Assembly: GCA_049585815.1 (NCBI GenBank)
Contig: JBAVAR010000148.1
Coordinates: 1-37,860 of the forward strand
DNA length: 37,860 nucleotides
From: DATLSM01 sp049585815
GTDB taxonomy: Bacteria > Actinomycetota > Thermoleophilia > Solirubrobacterales > 70-9
Direction of reading: 5' to 3'
Shown here piece by piece: positions 1 to 7,530 of this stretch (its first letter is position 1; each line of letters opens with the position of its first letter). The notes below the pieces were generated by a model. The model was given only the letters and a program-made list of their open reading frames with translations. It was not told the origin of the DNA and did no database searches. Both the position numbers and the translations under genes were made by a program.

Positions 1-123
1 TCTCGTCACTCCCTCTCGACCTCCGCCTCTCGCGCTCGATAGGAGCGCTCAGCGTCAGCCGCGGTTCGGACAGAGGTGGGGCCAGTTCAGATGTCGACAG
101 TGGGGCCAGTTGCGATGTCTACA
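1..123. mobile_element. End of an IS21-like insertion sequence (partial)
   Basis: Two tandem 24-base repeats occupy 76-99 and 100-123. They share GTGGGGCCAGTT, then two variable bases, then GATGTC, and match at 21 of 24 positions. The second ends in ACA, directly before the homologous part of an SRPBCC gene. Repeated transposase-binding motifs at the ends, and termini of TG...CA type, are typical of the IS21 family. I infer that the element lies to the left and ends at about 123. Bases 1-75 show no open frame that I recognise as IstA or IstB, so the family assignment rests on the repeats alone. Confidence 0.45.
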
Positions 124-573
124 CCCAATCCAGGGCAAGAGTCTGGGTGGCACCCGACCCCGGCTCGCTTTGAGCCGCGGGTTGGTGGTCAGGTCGAATA
201 TCTCGATGGCGGCCACGCTGCCTTTGAGCAGCCGGGCGAAGTCACTGAGTGGGATCCACCACGACTGCTCGGCTATACCTGGGGCAAGGAGGAAGGACGG
301 AGCCCCGACCACCTTCACTGGGAGCTTCGCCCGCACGAGAGCAGCTGCCTGCTGATCCTCGTACACTCCTTCGATGATCGTCTGAAGGCCGCCCGCGACG
401 GCGCCGGTTGGCACCTATGCCTGGATTCGCTCGCCTCGGCCCTCGACGGCCTACCCGATTCCCCCACACAGCCAATCAATGGACCCGGCCCATGGCAACA
501 GCTCAACCGCGAATACCAGCAGCGCTTCGGCATTGCGCCAGAGGATGCGACACCGCCGCCGGGGCGGGGCTAA
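76..573 (+). pseudogene. SRPBCC / AHSA1-type protein, 5'-truncated
   Basis: The frame reads GTG at 76 to TGA at 573, 165 codons. Residues from about 30 on resemble the C-terminal two thirds of AHSA1-type SRPBCC proteins: a GG(Q/K)V strand, EWDPPRLLGYTW, LHWELRP, then a closing helix with DGAGWHLCLDSL. The family's opening part, with the H-x(5)-VW helix and the LxxWF segment, is missing. The first 16 codons are simply translated insertion-sequence repeats, MGPVQMST followed by VGPVAMST. The gene therefore looks beheaded by an IS end at about base 123. The SRPBCC fold binds hydrophobic ligands; no substrate can be inferred. A short fusion protein could still be made from the GTG. Confidence 0.6.
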
Positions 574-719
574 ACCCACTCGCCGGGTTTGCGAGTTGCC
601 CACTGAGGAACCCAAGACTTACGCAGGCCAGGCAATCAACGCGTCTTTGGGCGCGCTCTAAACCACTTGCCAGCTAAATCCACGTCGGCTGGAAGAGATG
701 AGTGAGGCTCTCGGCGGCG

Positions 720-1196
720 TTATGACCCGGCTGAACTTGGATCCGATTCCGCTGCCAGCCTCAAACGCGATTCTGCAACCGCCCGCGGCGATGTGTGGCA
801 GGCGCCAGCGATCTGGCCATTGGAGCGATCAGGCACTCGACTGACCTCGAAATCGAGGATGGCGGCCTTTCTGAGGCGCACGCGAGCTGCCAGGTTGCGA
901 ACCGCCGGCACCGAATCCAAGACCGAGTCCGCCGCACGCTCGCGCCGGCAGATCAGACAGAGCCCGCCATCGGAGCTCGTCCATCCCTCCGGTAATTGGG
1001 TCGGCGTGCCGTCCATCTGGCCCGCCGATACGCCGCATTCGCTGCAAATCCACCGCGCCGCCTTCTCCACGGTGCCAATCCTCCCAGCCGCGCCCCCATC
1101 AGGGTGTTTGCCGTTGTCATCAAGTAATCCCGGCGCCGATCGATCGGTCAGCGGAGCAGGCGATGAACGCTCCGGGGTATGACCTCGCTTGATCAT
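720..1196 (-). CDS. Zinc-ribbon protein with C-terminal helical segment, function unknown
   Basis: This 158-residue protein has two cysteine pairs, C51-x2-C54 (CSEC) and C80-x2-C83 (CLIC), spaced as in a zinc ribbon. A basic helical region follows (residues 103-147, RLRKAAILDFEV to AESRLRL) that includes a short HTH-like stretch, NGQIAGACHTSPRAVAESR. Such a ribbon plus helix-turn-helix suggests a nucleic-acid-binding protein, but the function is not known to me. Its ATG overlaps the stop of the upstream winged-helix gene by four bases (ATGA), so the two are very likely co-translated. The N-terminal 45 residues are low-complexity and might be dispensable. Confidence 0.65.
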   Translation of the reverse strand: MIKRGHTPERSSPAPLTDRSAPGLLDDNGKHPDGGAAGRIGTVEKAARWICSECGVSAGQMDGTPTQLPEGWTSSDGGLCLICRRERAADSVLDSVPAVRNLAARVRLRKAAILDFEVSRVPDRSNGQIAGACHTSPRAVAESRLRLAAESDPSSAGS

Positions 1197-1588
1197 CGTG
1201 GCCTCCCATTTGCCTTGGATCCCTGCCCGGCGTTCGCATCGGCCCTTCGGTCGGCTGACTCCGGCCTCCGTAGCACCGTGAGCAGGTCTCCAACCTCGCG
1301 CTCCTGCACAAGGGGATGGCGAAGAGGCAGCTCGGGCTTGATCTTGTAGCGGTTTCGCCGTCCGTGACGCTCACGCAGGACGTAGCCCTCCTCGACCAGC
1401 TCGGAGAGGATCTTGTGGGCGCTTCGCTCAGTGATGCCGATGGCATCAGCGATATCGCGCAGGCGGACTCCGGAATCCTGGGATACACAGAGCAGGACGT
1501 GCGCGTGGTTTGTGAGGAAGTCCCAGCGCGGCGGCGCCTCCCCCTGCCGATCCTTGCCCTGCAACAGGATTCGGGAATTAGCATTCAT
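1193..1588 (-). CDS. Winged helix-turn-helix transcriptional regulator (MarR/ArsR-like)
   Basis: This 131-residue protein is made largely of one winged-HTH domain. Residues 22-38 form the first helix (WDFLTNHAHVLLCV), 43-66 the helix-turn-helix (LRDIADAIGITERSAHKILSE), and 68-84 the wing (GYVLRERHGRRNRYKI). A PLRHPL motif and a short helix follow, then a polar tail from about residue 108. The layout matches small actinobacterial wHTH regulators that carry no ligand domain. It is the first gene of a two-gene unit, its stop overlapping the start of the zinc-ribbon gene. It is divergent from the acetyltransferase at 1817, so the 230-base gap may hold its operator. No effector can be named. Confidence 0.75.
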   Translation of the reverse strand: MNANSRILLQGKDRQGEAPPRWDFLTNHAHVLLCVSQDSGVRLRDIADAIGITERSAHKILSELVEEGYVLRERHGRRNRYKIKPELPLRHPLVQEREVGDLLTVLRRPESADRRADANAGQGSKANGRPR

Positions 1589-1816
1589 GAATCAATGATA
1601 CACAGGTTGGCACGAACACCGTCTCGGGGGCTGAGGATCTTGGGTTTCCGCAGCGAGGGCGGAGTCGCTTTACCGGAGAACTCTGCGGACAGTAACGTCG
1701 AACTCAATCAACTCGCCGATGCCGGCCAATTTTGCCGGTTTGAACCGACCGGAATCATCACAAGGGCGGTTCAACGATCGAAGGGGAATAGCGCCCACAG
1801 TGCCTGAGTTATCTTT

Positions 1817-2251
1817 TTGGAATTGGATGACGGGGGAATTGCCATACGTCATTGCCGTCGGGCCGAGGTTCCGGCGGTGCTGGAACTCTGGGCACAGGCT
1901 CGAAGCGAGCACGCCAGCACCCCAGACAGGATCGATGATGTCCTGCGCATGGTTTTCGATTCCCCTGCAGCCCTGCTTGTGGCGGACCGCCGGGGAGAGA
2001 TCGTCGGTGCCCTGATCGCCGCTTGGGACGGATGGCGGGGGAATATGTACCGACTTGCGGTCCGCGATGGGCAGCGACGGCAGGGCATCGGACTGGCACT
2101 GACACGGGCGGGGGAGGAGTATCTGCGCGACTGCGGCGCGCATCGAATCACCGCTTTGGTCGCCTTTGAGGATGAAGTCGCAGGAGGATTCTGGGAGGCC
2201 GCCGGCTATCGCCAGGATCACGAGATTGGCCGGCGAGTCAGAAACATCTAG
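1817..2251 (+). CDS. GNAT-family N-acetyltransferase
   Basis: At 144 residues this has the usual length of a single GNAT domain. The acetyl-CoA pyrophosphate-binding motif A is clear at residues 79-100: RLAVRDGQRRQGIGLALTRA, containing the R/Q-x-x-G-x-G signature. Before it lies the N-terminal strand-helix (AIRHCRRAEVPAVLELW), and after it a motif-B-like end, GFWEAAGYRQD. GNAT enzymes transfer acetyl from acetyl-CoA to amines; this one's substrate is unknown. The first usable start is TTG at 1817, since no in-frame ATG or GTG lies close upstream. It stands alone and faces away from the winged-helix gene. Confidence 0.8.
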   Translation: MELDDGGIAIRHCRRAEVPAVLELWAQARSEHASTPDRIDDVLRMVFDSPAALLVADRRGEIVGALIAAWDGWRGNMYRLAVRDGQRRQGIGLALTRAGEEYLRDCGAHRITALVAFEDEVAGGFWEAAGYRQDHEIGRRVRNI

Positions 2252-2687
2252 ACTTGTGGGATAACGGTAACCCCGCATATGCAATCGATCCGCTACATGC
2301 CTGGGCAGTTTCCCTGCGCAGGCACGAACTTGGCGAATTCGCATAACTTTGCCGATCGATGAGTGCGGTCCAGGTCCCAAAGAAGGGATCCGCCGACAGC
2401 AAATGATCATGGTGTTGAAGGGGCCCCATGAGTGACTACACGACAGCCAGCCCAGATTGTGCCAATGTCGCTGTTAAACCTTTCTCGAGTGCCGTGATTG
2501 TAACGGAGCGGTGATTCACCCTTCGTTCGCGAAGCCAATGCCCCGGCTCGTGTCTGGCCAATGCCCTGACCGAGTATCGCCCCTCGAAAAAGGATCTTCC
2601 TGAAAGTCCTTGGACGCGCTTGCGAAGCTGCAGATGTGGTCGCTGATCGATTCCGGGACAGTTCGTAATCCGTTTTTGGTCGTCTTA
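2252..2687. other. 436-base intergenic region, no gene recognised
   Basis: I find no convincing coding frame, RNA gene or repeat between the acetyltransferase stop and the monooxygenase stop. Short frames here have no recognisable protein features. Base composition is lower in GC than in the flanking genes, as expected of non-coding or decayed DNA. Confidence 0.5.
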
Positions 2688-4214
2688 TCAGGAATTCCTT
2701 GGGTTGCTGCGCGCTCTTTGACGCGAGGGTGTTCCGAACCAGGCGGTCAGCGCGTCACCTAATCCCGTATCCGTGCCCTCTCCAACCCAGGCTATGTATC
2801 CGTCGGGCCTGATCAACAAGGCGTTGGGGGCGTTGACAGTGCCAAGTACGGGCAGCTCCCACTCACCCTCATAGCGCGCATCGATCAGCTGGACCCGATC
2901 AGCCCATGGAGTGATGTCAAAGCTGCCGCTCTCTCCAAGGTTTAGTAGCACCGGCTCGGCGCTGTGGAGGAGCTCAAAGACCCGCAACGGTCCGTGGGCG
3001 CTGAGGAGATCCAGATCGGGCATACGGCGTCCGAGAAGTGGGTGGCCCTCACCGAGGTCGTAGTGAATGTCTAGTCCGGAGATACTTCCGGCGAAACGCT
3101 TACGCGGCTCATCCATACCGGCCATCTCCGAGACCAAAGCGAGCACCGCCTCCATGCGCTGGTCCTGGCGCTGGAGCGCCGTCTGGGCCATCGTGAGCTG
3201 AAGCGCGCGGGCGGCGACCGGGTGGCGCTCATCTTGGTAGGTATCCAGAAGGCCCTCCGGGGAGGTTCCATTGACCACCTGGGCCAGCTTCCATCCCAGG
3301 TTCACAGCGTCCTGCACACCCAGACTGAGGCCCTGCCCACCGGCCGGGTAATGCACGTGCGCCGAGTCGCCGGCAAGTAGGACGCGTCCCGCGCGGTATG
3401 TCGCTGCCTGACGCGTCATGTCGGTGAACCTGGAGATCCAGGTGGGATTGTGGATCCCAAAGTCAGTGCCATAGACGGCGATGAGCGCCTCGCTCAGATC
3501 GCGCAGGGTGGGCTCGCTGCTTGGCCCGAGCCCTTGCTCGGTGACGACGACCCGCACCGGCCCCTCGTCCTTGTAGACGACCTTCCCGTCGCGGATCTCG
3601 AACTCCAACCTGCCAATTCCATGCATGCCCCTCTCGTCGCGGCGGGTGCCCAGCTCCGGCTTCTTGGTCATTTCGATCTCGGCGATCAGGCTGCTCCTCG
3701 TCGCATCCCACCCTGGGAACTCGATGCCGGCTGCTCTGCGAATCGAGCTGCGTCCTCCGTCGCTCCCAATGAGATATTGCCCCCCCAGCGACTTGCCGTC
3801 AGACAGCTCGACCTCGACGCCGGTGGCGCTCTGCGCGAAGCCCCTAACCTCACATCCGTAGTAGATCCGTACCTCTAACTCAGCGATCCAAGCGGCCATG
3901 ATCTGCTCGATCTTGTTCTGCCAGATCCCAAGCGAATACGGGTGACGCGTCGGGAAGTCGCTCATGTCCAGCACGGTCGTGCCCAACATCGCGGCCTGAG
4001 CCACCTGGCCCTCCGCGAGGAAGCGATCGGCGACCCCGCGCTGGTCCAGCACCTCAATCGTACGCGCGTGAAAGCCGCCGGCCCGCGAGCCGACAAGCAC
4101 GTGATTGGGGCGCCGCTCGATGACCGCGACGTCCACCTTCGCCAAAGCCAACTCAGCCGCGAGCATCATCCCGGTCGGCCCACCTCCGACGATCACCACC
4201 GCATGTTCGGTCAT
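2688..4214 (-). CDS. FAD-dependent aromatic monooxygenase (PheA/TfdB or rifampicin-monooxygenase-like)
   Basis: This is a class A flavoprotein hydroxylase of 508 residues from the chosen ATG at 4214, an upstream in-frame start at 4247 adding 11 residues. The Rossmann motif VVIVGGGPTGMMLAAELA sits at the N-terminus, followed by an acidic/basic strand end (VIERRP). The middle carries the second FAD motif, GRVLLAGDSAHVHYPAGGQG, and the helix after it, LGVQDAVNLGWKLA. The last 110 residues form the thioredoxin-like C-terminal domain of this family, ending in a RPDGYIAWVG strand. Relatives hydroxylate phenols, anthracyclines or rifamycins using NADPH and O2. The substrate cannot be told from sequence. 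The gene is monocistronic. Confidence 0.85.
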   Translation of the reverse strand: MTEHAVVIVGGGPTGMMLAAELALAKVDVAVIERRPNHVLVGSRAGGFHARTIEVLDQRGVADRFLAEGQVAQAAMLGTTVLDMSDFPTRHPYSLGIWQNKIEQIMAAWIAELEVRIYYGCEVRGFAQSATGVEVELSDGKSLGGQYLIGSDGGRSSIRRAAGIEFPGWDATRSSLIAEIEMTKKPELGTRRDERGMHGIGRLEFEIRDGKVVYKDEGPVRVVVTEQGLGPSSEPTLRDLSEALIAVYGTDFGIHNPTWISRFTDMTRQAATYRAGRVLLAGDSAHVHYPAGGQGLSLGVQDAVNLGWKLAQVVNGTSPEGLLDTYQDERHPVAARALQLTMAQTALQRQDQRMEAVLALVSEMAGMDEPRKRFAGSISGLDIHYDLGEGHPLLGRRMPDLDLLSAHGPLRVFELLHSAEPVLLNLGESGSFDITPWADRVQLIDARYEGEWELPVLGTVNAPNALLIRPDGYIAWVGEGTDTGLGDALTAWFGTPSRQRARSNPRNS

Positions 4215-4565
4215 ACCCACACTCCCATCGGGTGCGTCACCACACACATTTAGCCACTCCGATCTCCGTAGGTTCCACTCTCGACCGGTTATACAGCAGG
4301 CCTCCGTTGTTCATGATGGCCTCGTTGGTGGTATAAAATAATTGTTGAGAGGGTGGGTTGCCTTTTCAGTTATGTCAGGCGCTTCTTGAGTGCCGAGCGC
4401 GCCGCCAGCGGTGAGGCATCGGCACTTGACAGCGACCGATTCGGCATTAGCAGTCCAGCGGGAAGCCCGTCCTTGGGCGCGGTGGCGCGTCGCCCAAGCG
4501 CGGTCCTCGAGTCGGAATCCATGGCCTTGACGGGCTTCCAGTATCAACAGGGGTATGACTGACCC
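4215..4565. other. Intergenic region with an AT-rich promoter-like patch
   Basis: This 351-base gap contains TATAAAATAATT at 4332-4343, strikingly AT-rich for this genome, and is the best candidate promoter element here. On the plus strand TTCATG lies 16 bases before TATAAA. On the minus strand the same patch would lie about 120 bases upstream of the monooxygenase start. A 69-codon plus-strand frame (4353-4562) starts just downstream but has no recognisable domain, so I do not call it a gene. Confidence 0.35.
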
Positions 4566-4721
4566 CTAGTAGTAGTGGCGCCGGCCGCCCACAGCGCGTC
4601 CCATCGCTCCCAAAACCCAGAAGATCACGCCGAGGACGATCAAGATGACGCCGATCGCCCAAAGGATCGAGAGGTTGAGCAGTGCCCCCAGAATGAGACA
4701 GACGATGCCCGTGAGTATCAA
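4566..4721 (-). CDS. Small hydrophobic membrane protein (DUF6131-like)
   Basis: This 51-residue protein is encoded from TTG at 4721, preceded by the ribosome-binding sequence AAGGGAG five bases upstream. It consists of two hydrophobic stretches (residues 2-20, ILTGIVCLILGALLN and on; residues 21-39, WAIGVILIVLGVIFWVLG) joined by a very short turn. It ends in the basic-aromatic tail GRAVGGRRHYY. That tail and layout match small actinobacterial membrane proteins that I recall as DUF6131. The function is unknown. A helical hairpin in the inner membrane is likely. Confidence 0.65.
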   Translation of the reverse strand: MILTGIVCLILGALLNLSILWAIGVILIVLGVIFWVLGAMGRAVGGRRHYY

Positions 4722-4943
4722 GGTGCTCCCTTCAAAGCATATGTGGGTGGATGGGTGGATCTCTACCCTCGGCGGCGCTGAGCGTAACCTTGGTCAACGC
4801 GATACTTTTTGCCGCGCAGTTGTATTCGGCGATTCGCTTCGGAGGCGAGGAGCTCCCCAAATCACAGAGTTCGCCGGGAAATCTGTGGGTCTTCCCACGG
4901 CGCAATGAATTCGCGGTTGACCGTCGTTCAGACTTTGAAGGAC

Positions 4944-5465
4944 CTAGCGGTCCAATCGGGGTTTGGATCTCCCTTCGGCGCGTCGCTTTACGGCGGCCAG
5001 CACGCTGCGAGTAACGAAAACGTGTCCGCCCGATCCAATCACCAGACTGCGATATAGACGGCCAGTGGCGTCGGGAAACTCCGCCCGTGTTTCCGCATTT
5101 AATTTGGTGCCTTTCAGATGGCGGTCCTCGAGATTGAAGATCAGGGCGTAGCGGGAGAATCGGTGTTGCCCGGCTAGTGCAAGCACCTTTCTCTCTTCGA
5201 TCGCGGCAACGTGGAAACCGGGACACGTTGAACCGGCATCCAGCGGGCGCGGTCCGGAGGCCGTGGTGTCCACACAGCCGAGAATGCGGGCAATCTGCAT
5301 CGTTCCGGTGAAGGAGAACGAGGCCTCGACGACTTGCACCAACGCCATCCACACCTGCTCTGCGCAGACTGGGATCGCCGTGCTGTGCTGATCAACAAAC
5401 GGGAGGCCACCGAGTTCTGGAACCGGTCGGCCAGAAAGGAGCTGGCTTGCGTGCTCGCGGCTCAT
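4944..5465 (-). CDS. SRPBCC/DUF2867-like protein
   Basis: This 173-residue protein opens with a hydrophobic strand and helix, PFVDQHSTAIPVCAEQVWMA, of the kind that begins SRPBCC or polyketide-cyclase-like folds. It continues with DAGSTCPGFHVAAIEER, then LALAGQHRFSRYALIFNLED, then an acidic/basic strand (LNAETRAEFP) and a final helix with VIGSGGHVFVTRSVLAAVKRR. These segments fit DUF2867/SRPBCC-type proteins, which bind small hydrophobic ligands. The start ATG overlaps the crotonase stop by four bases (ATGA), so it is translated as the second gene of that operon. It may handle the same substrate as the crotonase, but this is inference. Confidence 0.65.
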   Translation of the reverse strand: MSREHASQLLSGRPVPELGGLPFVDQHSTAIPVCAEQVWMALVQVVEASFSFTGTMQIARILGCVDTTASGPRPLDAGSTCPGFHVAAIEERKVLALAGQHRFSRYALIFNLEDRHLKGTKLNAETRAEFPDATGRLYRSLVIGSGGHVFVTRSVLAAVKRRAEGRSKPRLDR

Positions 5466-6757
5466 TCTGGCGGCTGCACGTCGCCAACACCGGTGGGCCG
5501 ATCGGTCCAGAAGTCCATGGCGAGACCGCGGCGCCTCTGCCAGAGCTCGCCCTTCTGGGCGAAATCAAGAACACCAAGGCCCTGATCTGCGTCGGGGACC
5601 CTCCAGGCTCCGTTCACGGCACCGCTCAGCGCCGCGGAGAGAGCCTCAAACCCCTGAGCGGTGTACAGGTCGGCCTCGACTCCGCGATTAATGATGAACT
5701 TGAGCTGTCGAGCGGCCTGTTGATTCTTGGACAAGAGGACCGCGACCAGTGCCGCGACCTCTTTTTCGAGGCGGTTGTGGTCAACAATGCGGTTCCAAAG
5801 GCCCAATTCCGCCGCGCGGCTTGCTGGGTACAGGGCCCCCAGAAGGTTGATCTCCTTGGCCATCCGCCGCCCCACCAGTCGTGCCAGCCGCGTCGTGCCA
5901 CCCCAGCCAGGAGTGATCCCAACGTCGATCTCAGGCATTCCCCACCGTGAACGGCGAGTGGCCACGACGAAGTCGCAGGCCATCGTGAGCTCCAGACCTC
6001 CCCCAACCGCAAACCCGTCGACCGCCGCGATCGTGACCTTGTCGAGCTCCTCGAGTGAATTGGCCATCTCCTGGTAGAGGCGTGCACGGCGCATGACTTG
6101 ATCGGCGTTCCCCCAGGCTGGCATCTCGCTGATGTCATCGCCCGCGCAGAAAGTTTCGCCGGCACCCTGAATCACGAGCACCTTCACCGACTCAGACCGT
6201 TGAACAACCTGCAGCGCAGCGAGCAGCTCCTCGGAAAGTTGCATCGAGAGAGCGTTTCGTTGCTCGGGTCGCTCAAGCGTGATTCGGGCGAGCGGGCCGT
6301 CCTCCGAATAGCGGAGCTGCTCGAACCGGGGTTCTCCCCCCGTTGATCTGGGCCTGGGGCTGGGCGAGATGCCCGCCGCGATGAGGCTGTCGATGACAGG
6401 GTGGTCAATCGCATAGAGCCAGCTCCCGTCCGATTGACGTCGGGCGACCTCAGTGCTGGTTGCCTCGACCGTCGCTGCGCCCGCGCCCTCTCCCAGCGCC
6501 ATCCGCCAGCGGCCCCTCATCAACACGATGTCGCCGGCTGACACGACCTCTGGATCCTCGATGGGGGTGATCCGCGGTTTTGTGGCCAGAAGCCTCGCCA
6601 ATTGCCCGCGGATCGCCTTGCCGCCCGCTGCTTCGTCTCCATCGGGACCAACGAGGGTTGCGCCGCTCTCATATAGGGCCAGCATCCCGTCCAGGTCACC
6701 GGCGGTGGCGCGTTCGGCAAAGACGCTAACCAATTGGATGGGATCGTCGATGCTCAT
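5462..6757 (-). CDS. SnoaL-like domain fused to enoyl-CoA hydratase/isomerase (crotonase)
   Basis: This is a two-domain protein of 431 residues. Residues 1-125 form a SnoaL/ketosteroid-isomerase-like cone (DPIQLVSVFAERATAGDLDGM, then WRMALGEG, then SDGSWLYAIDHP). Residues 145-400 are a crotonase: the oxyanion-hole segment AGETFCAGDDISEM, then VDGFAVGGGLELTMACD, then WGMPEIDVGITPGWGGT. The two glutamates used by hydratases are present (E256 and E276). Crotonases hydrate or isomerise enoyl-CoA thioesters. ATG at 6757 is chosen over an upstream TTG at 6847 because AGGAG lies five bases before it and the domain starts right after. Paired operator-like palindromes lie upstream. The domain combination is uncommon. 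Confidence 0.8.
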   Translation of the reverse strand: MSIDDPIQLVSVFAERATAGDLDGMLALYESGATLVGPDGDEAAGGKAIRGQLARLLATKPRITPIEDPEVVSAGDIVLMRGRWRMALGEGAGAATVEATSTEVARRQSDGSWLYAIDHPVIDSLIAAGISPSPRPRSTGGEPRFEQLRYSEDGPLARITLERPEQRNALSMQLSEELLAALQVVQRSESVKVLVIQGAGETFCAGDDISEMPAWGNADQVMRRARLYQEMANSLEELDKVTIAAVDGFAVGGGLELTMACDFVVATRRSRWGMPEIDVGITPGWGGTTRLARLVGRRMAKEINLLGALYPASRAAELGLWNRIVDHNRLEKEVAALVAVLLSKNQQAARQLKFIINRGVEADLYTAQGFEALSAALSGAVNGAWRVPDADQGLGVLDFAQKGELWQRRRGLAMDFWTDRPTGVGDVQPPE

Positions 6758-6832
6758 CTGGACTCCTCTCAACTCGAGACTTGGGGGGGCGGCCTCAATG
6801 ACGACTGATGCCGTTAGGCAAAGGTATTGTTT

Positions 6833-6880
6833 TGCAACCAGTTGCACAACAAGATCATCAGAGGATTGAAACTAGTTGCC
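6833..6880 (-). promoter_or_regulatory. Pair of palindromic operator-like sites upstream of the crotonase operon
   Basis: The perfect palindrome TGCAACCAGTTGCA (6-base arms, 2-base centre) lies at 6833-6846. A second copy at 6867-6880, TGAAACTAGTTGCC, matches it at 11 of 14 positions and contains the perfect 8-base palindrome AACTAGTT. The sites start 34 bases apart, just over three helical turns. They sit about 75 to 125 bases upstream of the crotonase start. The arrangement fits a dimeric TetR- or MarR-type repressor. No such regulator gene is adjacent. Confidence 0.45.
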
Positions 6881-7403
6881 TCCCGGGAACCCCCAGGATG
6901 CAGTTGGGGCCGAAACGACCGTGGCCTAGAAATCGCTCGCGCGGCTGGCCGATCGCTGGAGCTGCCTGGTTAGCCGAGGTGCGTTTTTCCGGCACCCATC
7001 GCCTCGGTGAACTGCAATTGCGATTCTCGCCTTTCTGCGCGGGGCCCGACACTCACAATGGCGAGCTGGGCCAGCTGGCAGTTTGCGTCCGCCACCCGAA
7101 CCTGTGGAAAACCGAGACAACCTCGATTGGTCTGCTTGGCGTGCCGCGAGCCGCTAGACCCCTCCGATGTGGAGATCATCGATTGAAAGGACCACGAGTA
7201 CGGCGATTGTGGGTCCCGGCGAAAGTGCCTCGGTCAAGCGCAGGATTCCTGGACCCCGACTGCGATAGATGGGGACTCCGTCCTCACGGTCATGGCTGAG
7301 TAATTGACGGGTGCCCGGGCCATCGTTTGGTCGATCAAGCCAGCGTTCCCAGGATTACTTCGAGCTGCCTTCGTAGCGGAGATGCTCGAGAAAGAGCCTC
7401 AAG
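6881..7403. other. 523-base region, no gene recognised
   Basis: No frame here resembles a known protein. The longest, on the plus strand to 7299, has no domain, no plausible start and irregular codon use. I see no repeats or RNA-like structure worth calling. It ends at the 3' remnant of the split reductase gene. Confidence 0.45.
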
Positions 7404-7497
7404 CTAGATGCGGCGATAGCAGAGGTAGAGGGTATGAGAGCCGAACCTACGGCTCTCGATCAGCTCCAGGTCGACCCCCTGTCCCGAGCGGAGTCAA
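7404..7497 (-). pseudogene. 3' fragment of a dihydrofolate-reductase-like (RibD C-terminal domain) gene
   Basis: Reading the minus strand to the TAG at 7404-7406 gives VDLELIESRRFGSHTLYLCY and then RRI, the closing strands of the RibD C-terminal (DHFR-like) family, whose usual ending is DLELVETRTFGSGVVYLRY. The frame runs up to the left inverted repeat of the IS256-type element at 7498. The missing N-terminal part lies on the other side of the element at 8891-9375. Fragment and partner have the same strand and the correct order, so this is one gene cut by the insertion. Confidence 0.75.
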
Positions 7498-7517
7498 GTA
7501 GGCGGTAGTGGTGTAAC
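7498..7517 (+). repeat. Left terminal inverted repeat of the IS256-type element
   Basis: The sequence GTAGGCGGTAGTGGTGTAAC pairs with the reverse complement of 8871-8890, GTAGGTAGAAGTGGTGTAAC, at 17 of 20 positions. The shared inner block AGTGGTGTAAC is unbroken. Confidence 0.85.
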
Positions 7518-7530
7518 GCCCGTCGGTTCT

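Noticed and set aside
4353..4562. 69-codon plus-strand frame behind an AT-rich promoter-like patch
   Set aside because: No domain or clear ribosome-binding site, and sequence composition does not look coding.
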